From Comamonas sp. SCN 67-35 (GTDB taxonomy: Bacteria > Pseudomonadota > Gammaproteobacteria > Burkholderiales > Burkholderiaceae_C): a DNA stretch of 57,127 bases. Of this stretch, positions 19,556-29,400 are shown piece by piece; within the stretch, counting starts at the first letter, position 1; each line of letters starts with the position of its first letter. Position numbers and translations under genes: made by a program. The notes under the pieces were generated by a model, which saw nothing but the letters and a program-made list of their open reading frames with translations, was not told the DNA's origin and searched no databases. The DNA lies in NCBI GenBank assembly GCA_001725255.1, contig MEFV01000019.1:1-57127 (forward strand), read 5' to 3'.

Positions 19556-20311
19556 TTAGCGCGTCGGCGCCTCCAGGTACAGCATCGCGAGCCGCTGGCG
19601 CGCGGCCTCGGTCAGCTTCACGCGCTGGCTCAGGTAGCCCTGCACGCCGCCGTGCTCGCGATCCATGGTCTCGAGCGCCGTCTCCAGGTACTCGGCGCGC
19701 ACGCTCCAGATCACTTCATGCACCGCCCGCGTGGTGGCATCGTCACCCGGCGGCGGCGGCCTGCGGTAGAGCCGGTTGGTGAGCAGGTAATCCTGCAGCA
19801 CCACGTCGCGCGACACGCCCAGCGCCAGCAGCAGCAGCGCCGCGGCATAGCCCGTGCGATCCTTGCCGGCGGTGCAGTGAAACACCAGCGGCGTGTCCTC
19901 CGCGAGCAGTTGTTCGAAGAACTCGGCCAGCTGCGGCGCATCGTCGGCGACGAAGCCCTCGTAGGTGTCGAGCATCAGCCGCTGGGCATGCGCCGCATCC
20001 AGGCGCTCGCCACGCTCGGCCAGCTCGCGGTAGCGGCGCACCACCGTCGGCTCGATCGGCACGGACCGGTAGCGCACCGCGGGAAGCTCGTAAGGCAGCG
20101 CCGCGCGTTCCTGCCGCCCGCGGAAATCGACCACCCGGGCCAGATGCAGTGGCGCCAGCACAACCGCGTCATGCGCCGTGAGCGCCGCCAGATGGTCGGA
20201 GCGAAACAGCCGCCGCCAGCGCACACGGCGCCCGTCGGCCGCGCCATATCCCCCGAGATCTCGGAAATTGCTCGCTCCCGCCAGTGGCAGTGCGCGTTCG
20301 AATTCGGTCAT
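19556..20311 (-). CDS. Tyrosine-protein phosphatase (Y_phosphatase3 family)
   Basis: 251-residue phosphatase with the P-loop HCTAGKDRTGYAA (Cys-x5-Arg) and the N-terminal NFRDLGGYGAADGRRVRW signature of PF13350-type, MptpB-like enzymes. The conserved VVDFRGRQER region is also present. No signal peptide is visible. The in vivo substrate (phosphotyrosine, phosphoinositide or other) cannot be told. It is divergent from the LysE gene with 80 bp between starts. Confidence 0.88.
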   Translation of the reverse strand: MTEFERALPLAGASNFRDLGGYGAADGRRVRWRRLFRSDHLAALTAHDAVVLAPLHLARVVDFRGRQERAALPYELPAVRYRSVPIEPTVVRRYRELAERGERLDAAHAQRLMLDTYEGFVADDAPQLAEFFEQLLAEDTPLVFHCTAGKDRTGYAAALLLLALGVSRDVVLQDYLLTNRLYRRPPPPGDDATTRAVHEVIWSVRAEYLETALETMDREHGGVQGYLSQRVKLTEAARQRLAMLYLEAPTR

Positions 20312-20391
20312 GCAGCGACTTTATGCGAAGCCGTCCCCACACGCTGTCCCGTGTGCTCTACCATGGCCACCCCGGAGTCCACACACCCCCC

Positions 20392-21003
20392 ATGACCCTC
20401 AATACCTGGCTCATCTACCTTCTGGCGTCGATCGGGCTCTCGCTCTCGCCAGGCCCCAACGGCCTGCTCGCGCTCACCCATGGCGCGATGTATGGCCAGC
20501 GGCGCACGCTGTTCACGATCGCCGGCGGCGTGCTCGGCTTCACGGCCATCATCGCGCTGTCGATGTTCGGCATCGGCGCACTGATCCGGTCGTCGGCCCA
20601 CTGGCTCGCGGCGCTGAAGTGGATGGGTGGCGCCTACCTCGTGTGGCTGGGCCTCCAAGTCTGGCGCGCGCCGCCCGTGGCCATCCACGCACAGCCGGCG
20701 TCGGCGTCGGTGCGTGGCTGGAAGATGTTTCGCCAGGGTGCGCTTTCGGCCACCACCAATCCCAAGGCGCTGCTGTTCTTCACCGCCTTTTTGCCGCAGT
20801 TCATGAATGCCGAGCACAGCCTGCTGCTGCAGTTCGGCATTCTGGCCGGCACCTTCGCCGCCACCGAACTGCTGACGGAATTCCTGCTGGCCAGCGCCGC
20901 CCAGCGCATCAGCCCGTGGCTGGCCCGCGCCGGCCGGCGCTTCAACCGCGCCTGCGGCGGCATTTTCATGGGCATCGGCGCCTGGCTGCCGCTGCGCGGC
21001 TAA
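20392..21003 (+). CDS. LysE/RhtB-family amino acid exporter
   Basis: 203-residue inner-membrane exporter with about six helices. The N-terminal family motif is SLSPGPNGLLALTHGAMYG, and SATTNPKALLFFTAFLPQF is the second conserved block. ATG 20392 is chosen because it begins right at the first helix (MTLNTWLIYLLAS); the frame is open upstream. The substrate (amino acid, homoserine lactone or other) is not predictable. A strong terminator follows at 21015. Confidence 0.9.
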   Translation: MTLNTWLIYLLASIGLSLSPGPNGLLALTHGAMYGQRRTLFTIAGGVLGFTAIIALSMFGIGALIRSSAHWLAALKWMGGAYLVWLGLQVWRAPPVAIHAQPASASVRGWKMFRQGALSATTNPKALLFFTAFLPQFMNAEHSLLLQFGILAGTFAATELLTEFLLASAAQRISPWLARAGRRFNRACGGIFMGIGAWLPLRG

Positions 21004-21014
21004 CGTATCCCAAA

Positions 21015-21040
21015 GAAAAGCCCGCAGATGCGGGCTTTTC
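21015..21040. terminator. Bidirectional intrinsic terminator
   Basis: Perfect 11-bp stem GAAAAGCCCGC/GCGGGCTTTTC with loop AGAT; T runs occur on both strands. It serves the LysE gene (+) and the small lipoprotein gene (-). Confidence 0.85.
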
Positions 21041-21056
21041 TGCGTGGGCTCCATGC

Positions 21057-21206
21057 TCAGCAATTGCCTTTCTTGGCCTGCCCCGGCGGACAGAAGTTGC
21101 CCCCGCCTCGCGGACTGTCCACCACGACGGCGCCGCTGGGCGTGTACACCGCGCATCCGCTCAGCAAGGTACCCACGACCGCCAGCATTCCCAATAATTG
21201 CCTCAT
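21057..21206 (-). CDS. Small lipoprotein (49 residues)
   Basis: Reads MRQLLGMLAVVGTLLSGCAV at the N-terminus: a short signal peptide with lipobox LLSGC, so lipidation at Cys18 is expected. The mature part is only about 32 residues, Gly/Pro-rich, with two further Cys (NFCPPGQ and the C-terminal KKGNC). AAGGA stands about 7 nt before the ATG, and the bidirectional terminator at 21015-21040 lies right behind the stop, which together support a real short gene. Function unknown. Confidence 0.7.
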   Translation of the reverse strand: MRQLLGMLAVVGTLLSGCAVYTPSGAVVVDSPRGGGNFCPPGQAKKGNC

Positions 21207-21300
21207 CGTTAATCCTTGTCACTTGCCATTTTCATCGTGCGTCCCGCCATCCGGGTCGATATCCCGGACCCGTGATGGCCGTGGCTTGCGTCCGGTCTGC

Positions 21301-22527
21301 TCAGGGGGCCAGCACCAGATTCCGGGTGGTAACGCTGTTGGCGGTCGTCAGCGTCACGGCCGGCGCAGTGCTCTGGACGGTGTAGCCCGGTGCGCTGCCC
21401 AGGATGTCGTAGCGACCCGCCACGGCGGTATCGGCACTGAATACCAGCGGGCCACTGACCGCATATGAGGCCTTGATCGGCGCTTCCAGAGGCAAGGAAA
21501 GGCCATAGGCGGCGTCGGTGGGGTCGACCTGCGTCCAGGCCACATCCAGCCTCTGGCCCGCACTGAGTACCTGCTGGGCATTCACGGCAGCATCCGTCAA
21601 AGGCGTGTTGGACGTATTCGTGACGACGCCCGTGACGCTCGCCGATGCGGATGTGACCACCGGGATGGGATCGGCCGATGTATTCAGCGTCGTGATCCCG
21701 GAGGCGATCGACACCGGAACGCCGGTCACGGCCACAGTGGTCAGATTTCTGCCTGCCACCACCACGGTGTAGTTGGTGCTCTCCGGCAGATAGGCCAGCA
21801 CGAATTTGCCCGTGGTGGCATCCGGTACGGTGGCGCGCAGGTTGTTGTCGGGGTCACGCGTGGAAACCACGGTATGGAGGGCCAGCGTAGGGTCCACATA
21901 GCCCACGATCTCCGTGGTCAACCGCCTGATCACCGCGACCACGGGCTTGAGGTTGTAATTGCCGGAATTGCCTGCCTTGACGACGGACTTGCAGGCATCG
22001 AAGTCCAGCACCATGTCCGCCACCTGGCCGCCGGTCACATCGAAATTGGCCTTGAGCTTGAAACCGCTTTGCTGGCCGCTGGGCGTGGTCAGCGCGATCT
22101 CACTGGTCGAGCCCGATGGCACCAGCGCGTTGGCCAGTGGATGGGACGGCGTGGGGTTGGAAGGATTGTCGGCCAGCACCAGGCGAACCTGCTGGTAGTT
22201 GCCGGCGGGCAGCGGCAGCGAACCCAGCTCCTGCAGCACGCCATTCGTCAGGCCCAGCAAGTCGATACGCCGGGGCGCAATGGCCAGTTCGCTCCAGCCC
22301 GCATCGTTGGTGCCTGCATCGGCGCTCTGGTGCACGCGGATCTTGGTCACGGTGACATAGACGTGGTCATAGCCGCAGGCGGGTGCATCGGTCATGGCCA
22401 GCTTGAGCGTGCCTTGCTGATCACCACCGCTGCCCCCTCCGCCGCACGCGGCAAGGCCAGCGACAACCAAACTCAGACCGATCCAGCGCAGGGCCTTCGC
22501 AGGCCGAAATCCGCTTGAATGATTCAT
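21301..22527 (-). CDS. DUF4382 domain lipoprotein
   Basis: 408-residue predicted surface or periplasmic lipoprotein: signal peptide to lipobox LAACGG (Cys28), a Gly/Ser spacer, then a DUF4382 domain (GTLKLAMTDAPACGYDHVYVTVTKIRVH... to about residue 190) and a beta-rich carboxypeptidase-regulatory-like C-terminal half with repeated VTGV and VAGR turns. DUF4382 has no assigned function. ATG 22527 has GGAGAG just upstream; the longer frame to 22662 has no such site. Confidence 0.85.
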   Translation of the reverse strand: MNHSSGFRPAKALRWIGLSLVVAGLAACGGGGSGGDQQGTLKLAMTDAPACGYDHVYVTVTKIRVHQSADAGTNDAGWSELAIAPRRIDLLGLTNGVLQELGSLPLPAGNYQQVRLVLADNPSNPTPSHPLANALVPSGSTSEIALTTPSGQQSGFKLKANFDVTGGQVADMVLDFDACKSVVKAGNSGNYNLKPVVAVIRRLTTEIVGYVDPTLALHTVVSTRDPDNNLRATVPDATTGKFVLAYLPESTNYTVVVAGRNLTTVAVTGVPVSIASGITTLNTSADPIPVVTSASASVTGVVTNTSNTPLTDAAVNAQQVLSAGQRLDVAWTQVDPTDAAYGLSLPLEAPIKASYAVSGPLVFSADTAVAGRYDILGSAPGYTVQSTAPAVTLTTANSVTTRNLVLAP

Positions 22528-22820
22528 GCAACTCTCTCCAGAGACATCAGACCGGCGCGATCCTAGGGCCCGACCCGGAACAGCTTGGGAGATCTTGTTA
22601 CGTTCGTACCATCGTGTGCGCGTCCACTCTGAGCCGCTGCAATCTCCGACTACCTTTCGCAACAGTCTTCGGGGTCAAGTTCCATGCGATGCCCATCGCA
22701 TTTCGCCTTTCAACAGGTCGTTTTCATGCCCCCGGACTGCTGATCCTGCCCTTCGGGAACTGAATCGGCGAACTGCAGCCGGGGGCGCGACACGGCAGCC
22801 CAAAAATTTATCGAATCGAC
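22528..22820. other. Intergenic region before the ECF sigma unit
   Basis: About 290 bp between the DUF4382 start and the predicted ECF promoter. It should hold the DUF4382 promoter on the minus strand, but no clear -35/-10 pair stands out. A short palindrome GCGATGCCCATCGC is at about 22687. Nothing else is supported. Confidence 0.4.
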
Positions 22821-22850
22821 CGAATCGTTTTCACAGTTCGGCGCCTCTTA
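22821..22850 (+). promoter_or_regulatory. Predicted ECF-sigma promoter 1 (sigma-factor unit)
   Basis: CGAATC at 22821-22826, TTTT at 22828-22831 and CGCCTCTTA at 22842-22850. The same elements at the same spacing occur at 23882-23911, 30712-30741 and, on the minus strand, 30600-30629. It lies 120 bp before the small membrane protein gene that precedes the sigma gene, suggesting autoregulation. Confidence 0.65.
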
Positions 22851-22970
22851 CAGGACAAAGGGGCTGTGAGCGCCGCCATACCATCCGGGATCAATGATCT
22901 CCAACACTGGAGCGCTCGCAACCATGCCCTGCTACTGGTGAGCAAAAAATACCGTACCGGGGATGCCACC

Positions 22971-23213
22971 ATGATGAAGAACACAGACACTGTGGAAGAA
23001 CGCGAGATGTCGCCGGACAACAGCACGCTCTACGTCGGGTTGGGCCTGGGCTTGGGTGGCTATGCAACAGCCACCAGCATCCTGGCAGGCTTCGTCTACC
23101 CGGCTTGCGTGGTGGCGGCTCCCGCTTTGCTTGCTGCGGGTGTGTATCAAAAAATCGGGAGCCGCAACCGCAAACCCGAGGATGGAAGCAGATTGCAATC
23201 AGAGGCTCGCTGA
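22971..23213 (+). CDS. Small membrane protein upstream of ECF sigma factor, function unknown
   Basis: 80 residues from ATG 22971. An acidic N-terminus (MKNTDTVEEREMSPDN) is followed by two hydrophobic segments (about 20-37 and 38-58; the second contains PACVVAAPALLAA with a Cys) and a basic tail. I do not recognise the family. It lies 35 bp before the sigma gene and behind a predicted ECF promoter, so the two are probably co-transcribed. A role as a minimal membrane anti-sigma factor or sensor is a guess from position only; no DUF1109/NrsF-type or zinc anti-sigma gene is nearby. The frame is open upstream to 22866, but that part lies within the leader. Confidence 0.65.
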   Translation: MMKNTDTVEEREMSPDNSTLYVGLGLGLGGYATATSILAGFVYPACVVAAPALLAAGVYQKIGSRNRKPEDGSRLQSEAR

Positions 23214-23248
23214 ATGAACCGATCATCGAGTCAGCGCAGGAGATCAGC

Positions 23249-23806
23249 ATGGGCACCCCCGTTGGCGACCGCGACAATTTGATCATGGCGGTACAGACCG
23301 GAGACACGACCGCCCTCTCCCGTTTGCTGGTGGTGTGCCAGGCCGATGCGCGCCGCTATGCGTACAAGCACTGCCATGCGAGCGATGTGGATGACGCGGT
23401 TCAGGAATCGCTGCTCATCATTTCCCGCAAGGTCAGCGGGCTCAAAGCGGCGGCTGCCTTTTCGTCGTGGCTGTTCACGGTCATCAAGCACGAATGCCGC
23501 AAGCTCGCGCGCATGATGCTCAAGCGCGAGCCCTTACCCGATGAAATGGCCGAGGAACTGCTGCTTCATCGCCCCGACGACGAATTGCGGATCGACCTCG
23601 TCAATGCCCTGGAGTCGTTGCCTGCCCACTATCTCGAAGTGGTGCTTCTGCGCGACTTCGAGGAGTTGACCATCGCCGAGATCGCCACCCGGCTCGGCGA
23701 GCCGCCTGGCGCGATCAAGAGCCGACTGCACCGCGCCCGTGAACTGGTGCGCGAATACATGCTTGATTGGGAACCGACCTCGAAGCCTCACGCCTCGGCC
23801 AGGTAA
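23249..23806 (+). CDS. ECF-family RNA polymerase sigma factor (RpoQ/SigF-like context)
   Basis: 185-residue extracytoplasmic-function sigma factor. Region 2 spans about 15-85 ([17 protein letters not shown]... [17 protein letters not shown]), and region 4 spans about 115-170 ([48 protein letters not shown]). ATG 23249 follows AGGAGA. A strong terminator (23832-23872) separates it from the bufferin operon, so that operon has its own promoter. Neighbours match gigPABT with rpoQ of Cupriavidus metallidurans and the SigF-controlled bufferin operon of Caulobacter, where metal or oxidative stress is the signal. Confidence 0.93.
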   Translation: MGTPVGDRDNLIMAVQTGDTTALSRLLVVCQADARRYAYKHCHASDVDDAVQESLLIISRKVSGLKAAAAFSSWLFTVIKHECRKLARMMLKREPLPDEMAEELLLHRPDDELRIDLVNALESLPAHYLEVVLLRDFEELTIAEIATRLGEPPGAIKSRLHRARELVREYMLDWEPTSKPHASAR

Positions 23807-23831
23807 CCAGGCTGCACGCTCGACCCCTCAG

Positions 23832-23872
23832 CCCTCAATCGCAAGGCACTGGCCGGCGATTGAGGGTTTTTC
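23832..23872 (+). terminator. Intrinsic terminator after the sigma-factor gene
   Basis: 11-bp stem CCCTCAATCGC (23832-23842) with GCGATTGAGGG (23856-23866), 13-nt loop, followed by TTTTTC. It isolates the sigma transcript from bufA. Confidence 0.85.
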
Positions 23873-23881
23873 TTCGTGTTT

Positions 23882-23911
23882 CGAACCATTTTGCGCGGCG
23901 GTCGCCTCTTA
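23882..23911 (+). promoter_or_regulatory. Predicted ECF-sigma promoter 2 (bufferin operon)
   Basis: CGAACC at 23882-23887, TTTT at 23889-23892 and TCGCCTCTTA at 23902-23911. It lies just after the terminator and 74 bp before the bufA ATG, the only space for the operon's promoter. Confidence 0.72.
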
Positions 23912-23985
23912 GGAAACGAGGCTGGCTGCTGCCGGCCGATGACCCGCAGCCCACCCGGCTGCTTCTTTCCTTTCAGGAGATCACC

Positions 23986-24321
23986 ATGTCAAACCATCTG
24001 TTGTCCGCCGCCGTCGCCACGGCGTTCGTCGCCGCCTTCGCCGCCCCTGCCTTTTCGCAGGGCATGAGCCAGGCCGACATGCAAAAGAAGATGCAGGAGA
24101 ACCAGGCCAAGAGCATGGCCATGATGAAGACCGGCAAATACGACAAGTGCTACGGCGTCGCCCTCAAGGGGCAGAACGACTGCTTCGCCGGTGCCGGCAC
24201 GACCTGCGCGGGCACGAGCGCCACCGACTACCAGGGCAACGCCTGGAAGCTGGTCGCCAAGGGCACCTGCACCACGATCTCGACGCCCAGCGGGCACGGC
24301 AGCCTCACCGCCACGTCCTGA
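23986..24321 (+). CDS. bufA: Bufferin precursor peptide, DUF2282 family (BufA1/GigP-like)
   Basis: 111-residue exported RiPP precursor. A Sec signal (1-24, cleavage after AFS) is followed by a Met/Lys/Gln-rich stretch ([22 protein letters not shown]) and the DUF2282 core with four Cys at 55, 66, 74 and 95 ([36 protein letters not shown]). In studied bufferins the MNIO enzyme converts such Cys to thiooxazoles and the peptide binds copper in the periplasm; C. metallidurans GigP is induced by gold and copper. AGGAGA precedes ATG 23986. First gene of the bufABC-doxX operon. Confidence 0.93.
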   Translation: MSNHLLSAAVATAFVAAFAAPAFSQGMSQADMQKKMQENQAKSMAMMKTGKYDKCYGVALKGQNDCFAGAGTTCAGTSATDYQGNAWKLVAKGTCTTISTPSGHGSLTATS

Positions 24322-24390
24322 CGCCAGTGTTCGCCTTGGTGGGCGGTGGCCCGTCGCTCCGCCCGCCCGTTTCCGATCAAGAGAATCAAC

Positions 24391-25284
24391 ATGGGCATTC
24401 ACCAAACTGGGCACGCCGCGGAGCGGGGAATCCCTGCGCGAGCGGGTGTCAGCCTCAAGGCCGACCACTACCGAACCATCATCGAGACGCGTCCGGACAT
24501 GGGCTTCTTCGAAGTCCATGCGGAAAACTACATGGGTGCCGGCGGCCCGCCCCACCGCTACCTGACCGCCATCCGCGAACACTATCCCCTGTCGCTGCAT
24601 GGCGTGGGCCTGTCCATCGGCGCCGACAGACCGCTCGATCAAGCGCATCTGCAGCGCCTCAAGGCGTTGAGCAAGCGGTACGAACCCGGCCTGGTGTCGG
24701 AGCACCTCGCATGGTCTTCGCACGGCACCAGCTATCTCGATGACCTCTTGCCGCTGCCTTACACCGACGATGCGCTCAGCCGCATCTGCCAACACATCGA
24801 CCAGGTGCAAACGGGCCTGGATCGGCAAATGCTGCTGGAGAACCCGGCCACCTATCTCTGGTTCAAGGAGAGCACCTGGCGCGAAACGGATTTCATCAGG
24901 GAGATCGCCCGGAGAACCGGGTGCGGTCTGCTGCTGGACGTGAACAATGCCCATGTGGCGAGCACGAATCAGCAATGGGACGCACGCGCCTACATCAATG
25001 ACTTCCCCCTGGACCGCGTGCAGCAAATCCACCTGGCTGGCCACTCCCGCCAGACGGACGAGAAGGGACGCCCCTTGCTGATCGACTCGCACGACCGTAG
25101 CGTGGACGAGCGGGTGTGGAACCTCTTCAGCCAGGTCATCCAACGCATCGGGCCAGTGCCTACGCTGATCGAATGGGATACCAACATTCCCGCATGGCCC
25201 GAGCTGCAAGCCCAGGCCGTGATGGCCGAGGCGCTGATGGGCCTGTCGAACACGGAGGAACAGCGCCATGACACGCTTGCCTGA
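24391..25284 (+). CDS. bufB: DUF692 multinuclear iron oxidase (MNIO), BufB-like
   Basis: 297-residue TIM-barrel enzyme that modifies the Cys residues of the precursor peptide. Metal-ligand candidates are spread as in the family: His70 (SLHGVGLSIG), Glu104/His105 (SEHLAW), Glu150 (LLENPATY), Asp183/Asn185/His188 (LLLDVNNAHV), His214/His218 (IHLAGH), Asp232/His234 (IDSHD) and Glu261 (LIEWDTNIP). ATG 24391 (MGIHQTGHAAE) is chosen; an upstream in-frame ATG at 24346 has no support. It overlaps bufC by 17 bp. Confidence 0.93.
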   Translation: MGIHQTGHAAERGIPARAGVSLKADHYRTIIETRPDMGFFEVHAENYMGAGGPPHRYLTAIREHYPLSLHGVGLSIGADRPLDQAHLQRLKALSKRYEPGLVSEHLAWSSHGTSYLDDLLPLPYTDDALSRICQHIDQVQTGLDRQMLLENPATYLWFKESTWRETDFIREIARRTGCGLLLDVNNAHVASTNQQWDARAYINDFPLDRVQQIHLAGHSRQTDEKGRPLLIDSHDRSVDERVWNLFSQVIQRIGPVPTLIEWDTNIPAWPELQAQAVMAEALMGLSNTEEQRHDTLA

Positions 25285-26053
25285 ACGCCTGGGGGAATTC
25301 GCCTCGGCACTGCTCGCCCCCGAGCGCCCGGTACCCGAAGGACTAGTGGGCCCCGACGGCGAGCCGAGCGCCCGGCGCTTTGCCGTCTATCGGAACAACG
25401 TCTTCGTCGGCCTGATCGACGCACTGCGCGCAGGCTTTCCCTGCACCGTCAGGCTGGTGGGGGACGAGTTCTTCGCGGCGATGGCGCGTGTCTTTGCGGC
25501 CGCCACGCCGCCCAGCTCGCCGGTGCTGCTGCGCTACGGCGCCGAGTTCCCGGATTTCATTGCCTCTTTTCCACCCGCCGAATCCTTGCCCTATCTCGCC
25601 GACGTGGCCCGCATCGAGCGCGCCGCCACCGAGGCGTATCACGAGCGCGAAGCGGTGCCACTGACACCCAGCGCACTTGCAGGCGTGCCGCCGGACCAGG
25701 CATCCATGCTGCGGTTCAGGCTCCACCCTTCCGTGCGCCTGCTGCGTTCACCCTACCCGGCCTTCACGATCTGGCGGATGAACGCCGCCGATGGCAAGCC
25801 GGCACCCGTTGATCTTTCCGAAGCGCAGGACACGATGGTGCTGCGCCCCGACGCCGAGGTGGACGTGCGCCAGGTGGTTCCCGCGAGCCACGATTTCGTG
25901 GCCGCGCTCGGCCGGGGGCTGGCGCTATCCCAGGCCACGGAAACAGCCCTCGCCAAGGACAGCGATTTCGACCTGTCGGAGAACCTGCGGGAATTGATCC
26001 AGATGGGCGCCTTCATCGGCTTCGAACTGGAGACCAGGGGAGCACAACCATGA
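25268..26053 (+). CDS. bufC: DUF2063 partner protein of the MNIO enzyme, BufC-like
   Basis: 261-residue protein with the DUF2063 (putative DNA-binding) domain at about 5-100 (RRFAVYRNNVFVGLIDALRAGFPCTVRLVGDEFF). In bufferin systems this subunit binds BufB and is thought to recognise the leader/precursor, despite the DNA-binding label. The second half carries RFRLHPSVRLLRSPYPAFTIWR and a C-terminal helical region. It overlaps bufB at the start and the DoxX gene at the end (ATGA), so the three are translationally coupled. Confidence 0.9.
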   Translation: MTRLPERLGEFASALLAPERPVPEGLVGPDGEPSARRFAVYRNNVFVGLIDALRAGFPCTVRLVGDEFFAAMARVFAAATPPSSPVLLRYGAEFPDFIASFPPAESLPYLADVARIERAATEAYHEREAVPLTPSALAGVPPDQASMLRFRLHPSVRLLRSPYPAFTIWRMNAADGKPAPVDLSEAQDTMVLRPDAEVDVRQVVPASHDFVAALGRGLALSQATETALAKDSDFDLSENLRELIQMGAFIGFELETRGAQP

Positions 26054-26559
26054 GTGACGTTCAAGCGGCGAAAGGCGGGCCCGGCGCGTTGGACGCAGCC
26101 GACTGCGCACTGCACGGACTGGCAAAGATGGCCGGCATGGCCGCGCCGTTGTTCCTTCGGGTGGCGCTGGCCTTGCCCTTTTTCAAATCGGGCCTCACCA
26201 AATGGGACGGCTTCCTGTCGCTGTCGCCGGCGGCAAGCTTCCTGTTCGAAGATGAATTCAAGCTGCACATCCTGGGGAAGGTTTATGACCTGCCCATCCC
26301 GGACGTGCTCGCCTTCGCCAGCGGCTCGGCCGAGATCATCTTTCCGACCCTGCTGATTCTCGGTCTGGCCACGCGCCTGAGTGCTCTGGGTCTGCTTGGC
26401 ATGACGGCGGTGATCCAGCTCATCGTGCCGGACGGGTGGGCGAACTTTCATCTGCCCTGGGCGGCGATGGCGATCGCCCTGATCGCCATCGGGCCGGGCC
26501 GGCTTTCGCTCGACCACGGGATCCGCGGTTTCCTGGAGCGTCGCCAGGCTTCGGTCTGA
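26050..26559 (+). CDS. DoxX-family membrane protein of the bufferin operon (BufD/GigT-like)
   Basis: 169-residue protein with four predicted helices and the DoxX pattern (LFLRVALALPFFKSGLTKWDGF near the N-terminus, ASGSAEIIFPTLLILGLATRLSALGLLGM in the middle). The start overlaps the bufC stop. DoxX proteins commonly end such operons (gigT in Cupriavidus), probably in quinone/thiol redox or membrane metal handling, but their exact role is not settled. A convergent merR follows with 27 bp between the stops. Confidence 0.9.
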   Translation: MSDVQAAKGGPGALDAADCALHGLAKMAGMAAPLFLRVALALPFFKSGLTKWDGFLSLSPAASFLFEDEFKLHILGKVYDLPIPDVLAFASGSAEIIFPTLLILGLATRLSALGLLGMTAVIQLIVPDGWANFHLPWAAMAIALIAIGPGRLSLDHGIRGFLERRQASV

Positions 26560-26586
26560 CAAGGGGCCAACCGTCCATGGGCCAGT

Positions 26587-28562
<1,976 letters not shown>

Positions 28563-28567
28563 CAAGG

Positions 28568-29140
28568 TTATTTCGTCCCTGTCGGTAGAGCATAGGACGC
28601 AAAGGCCGCATCCACGGGGGTATCGAACAGGTGATTGGTGTAGTTCGAGATCGTTTTCACGGCGATGGCGAGCACAACCTGCAGGGCCTGCTGCTCGCTG
28701 TAGCCTGCGTCGATGAATGCTTGCAAACCCGCCCGGGACGGGTTGCCCCGCTTCTGCACCATTTCCTTGACGAAGGCGGCCAGGGCGCGCAGCTTCGGGT
28801 CGTCGATCGCCGCACCCTCACGGATGGCTCGAATCGCCTGCGGCGGCACCTTCGATACCTTCTCGGCAATCATGCTGTGGGCAGCCACGCAGTAGTGGCA
28901 GGCATTTTCCCGGCTGATGACCAGCAACACGACTTCCTGCTCGGCCGGCGTGAAGCCGGACTCCCTGCGGAACCAGTCGTACCCATGCAGGTAGGTCGAG
29001 AGCGCACCAGGGGCATGGGCCATTTCCCCATACATGTTGGGAATGAATCCCTGTTTCTTGCGCGTATTGCTCAGGAACTCTCGACTCTTTTCCGGGGCGG
29101 TGTCTTCGGCAAGAAGAGGCAGTGTCAGCTTGGCATTCAT
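28568..29140 (-). CDS. Carboxymuconolactone decarboxylase/AhpD-like peroxidase-related protein
   Basis: 190-residue protein of the AhpD-like superfamily. The CxxC redox site is ENACHYCVAAH (Cys81/Cys84 with His88), followed by KLRALAAFVKEMV and TISNYTNHLFDTPVDAAF typical of uncharacterised peroxidase-related enzymes. It probably acts as a thiol-dependent reductase in peroxide or alkyl hydroperoxide defence. It converges with merA, five bases separating the stops. Confidence 0.87.
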   Translation of the reverse strand: MNAKLTLPLLAEDTAPEKSREFLSNTRKKQGFIPNMYGEMAHAPGALSTYLHGYDWFRRESGFTPAEQEVVLLVISRENACHYCVAAHSMIAEKVSKVPPQAIRAIREGAAIDDPKLRALAAFVKEMVQKRGNPSRAGLQAFIDAGYSEQQALQVVLAIAVKTISNYTNHLFDTPVDAAFASYALPTGTK

Positions 29141-29400
29141 GGATGGCTCCTCAGTGGAAATATTCCCGCTTTCAGCGGTACGTTGGATGATGGCGAAGTC
29201 AGGCGAAGCATCGAAGCCGCGCGGGGCGAACAGGCTATGGATGTTCCTCCGATGGCGTGGCGTCGATGGGCGACAAGACGTGATGGCTGAGCGCTTGGGA
29301 GGGCTGAGCGATCAGCGTCGAGCAGAAGGCGCAGGTGTCCAAGAGGTTTCCCACGGCATCACCCATCCGAAATCACGGTGAACTTCGGGCGGAGCATGGC
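29141..29400. other. Intergenic region between ccdA-like and AhpD-like genes
   Basis: 260 bp with no recognised gene. It should contain the promoter of the AhpD-like gene, but no ECF motif like those at 22821 and 23882 is seen here. On the minus strand a 43-codon frame (29235-29366, MGDAVGNLLDTCAFCSTL...) has a CxxC but no ribosome-binding site; I do not call it. Confidence 0.4.

Noticed and set aside
29235..29366. 43-codon minus-strand frame with a CxxC upstream of the AhpD-like gene
   Set aside because: No ribosome-binding site, no recognisable homologue, and a frame this short is expected by chance at this GC content.
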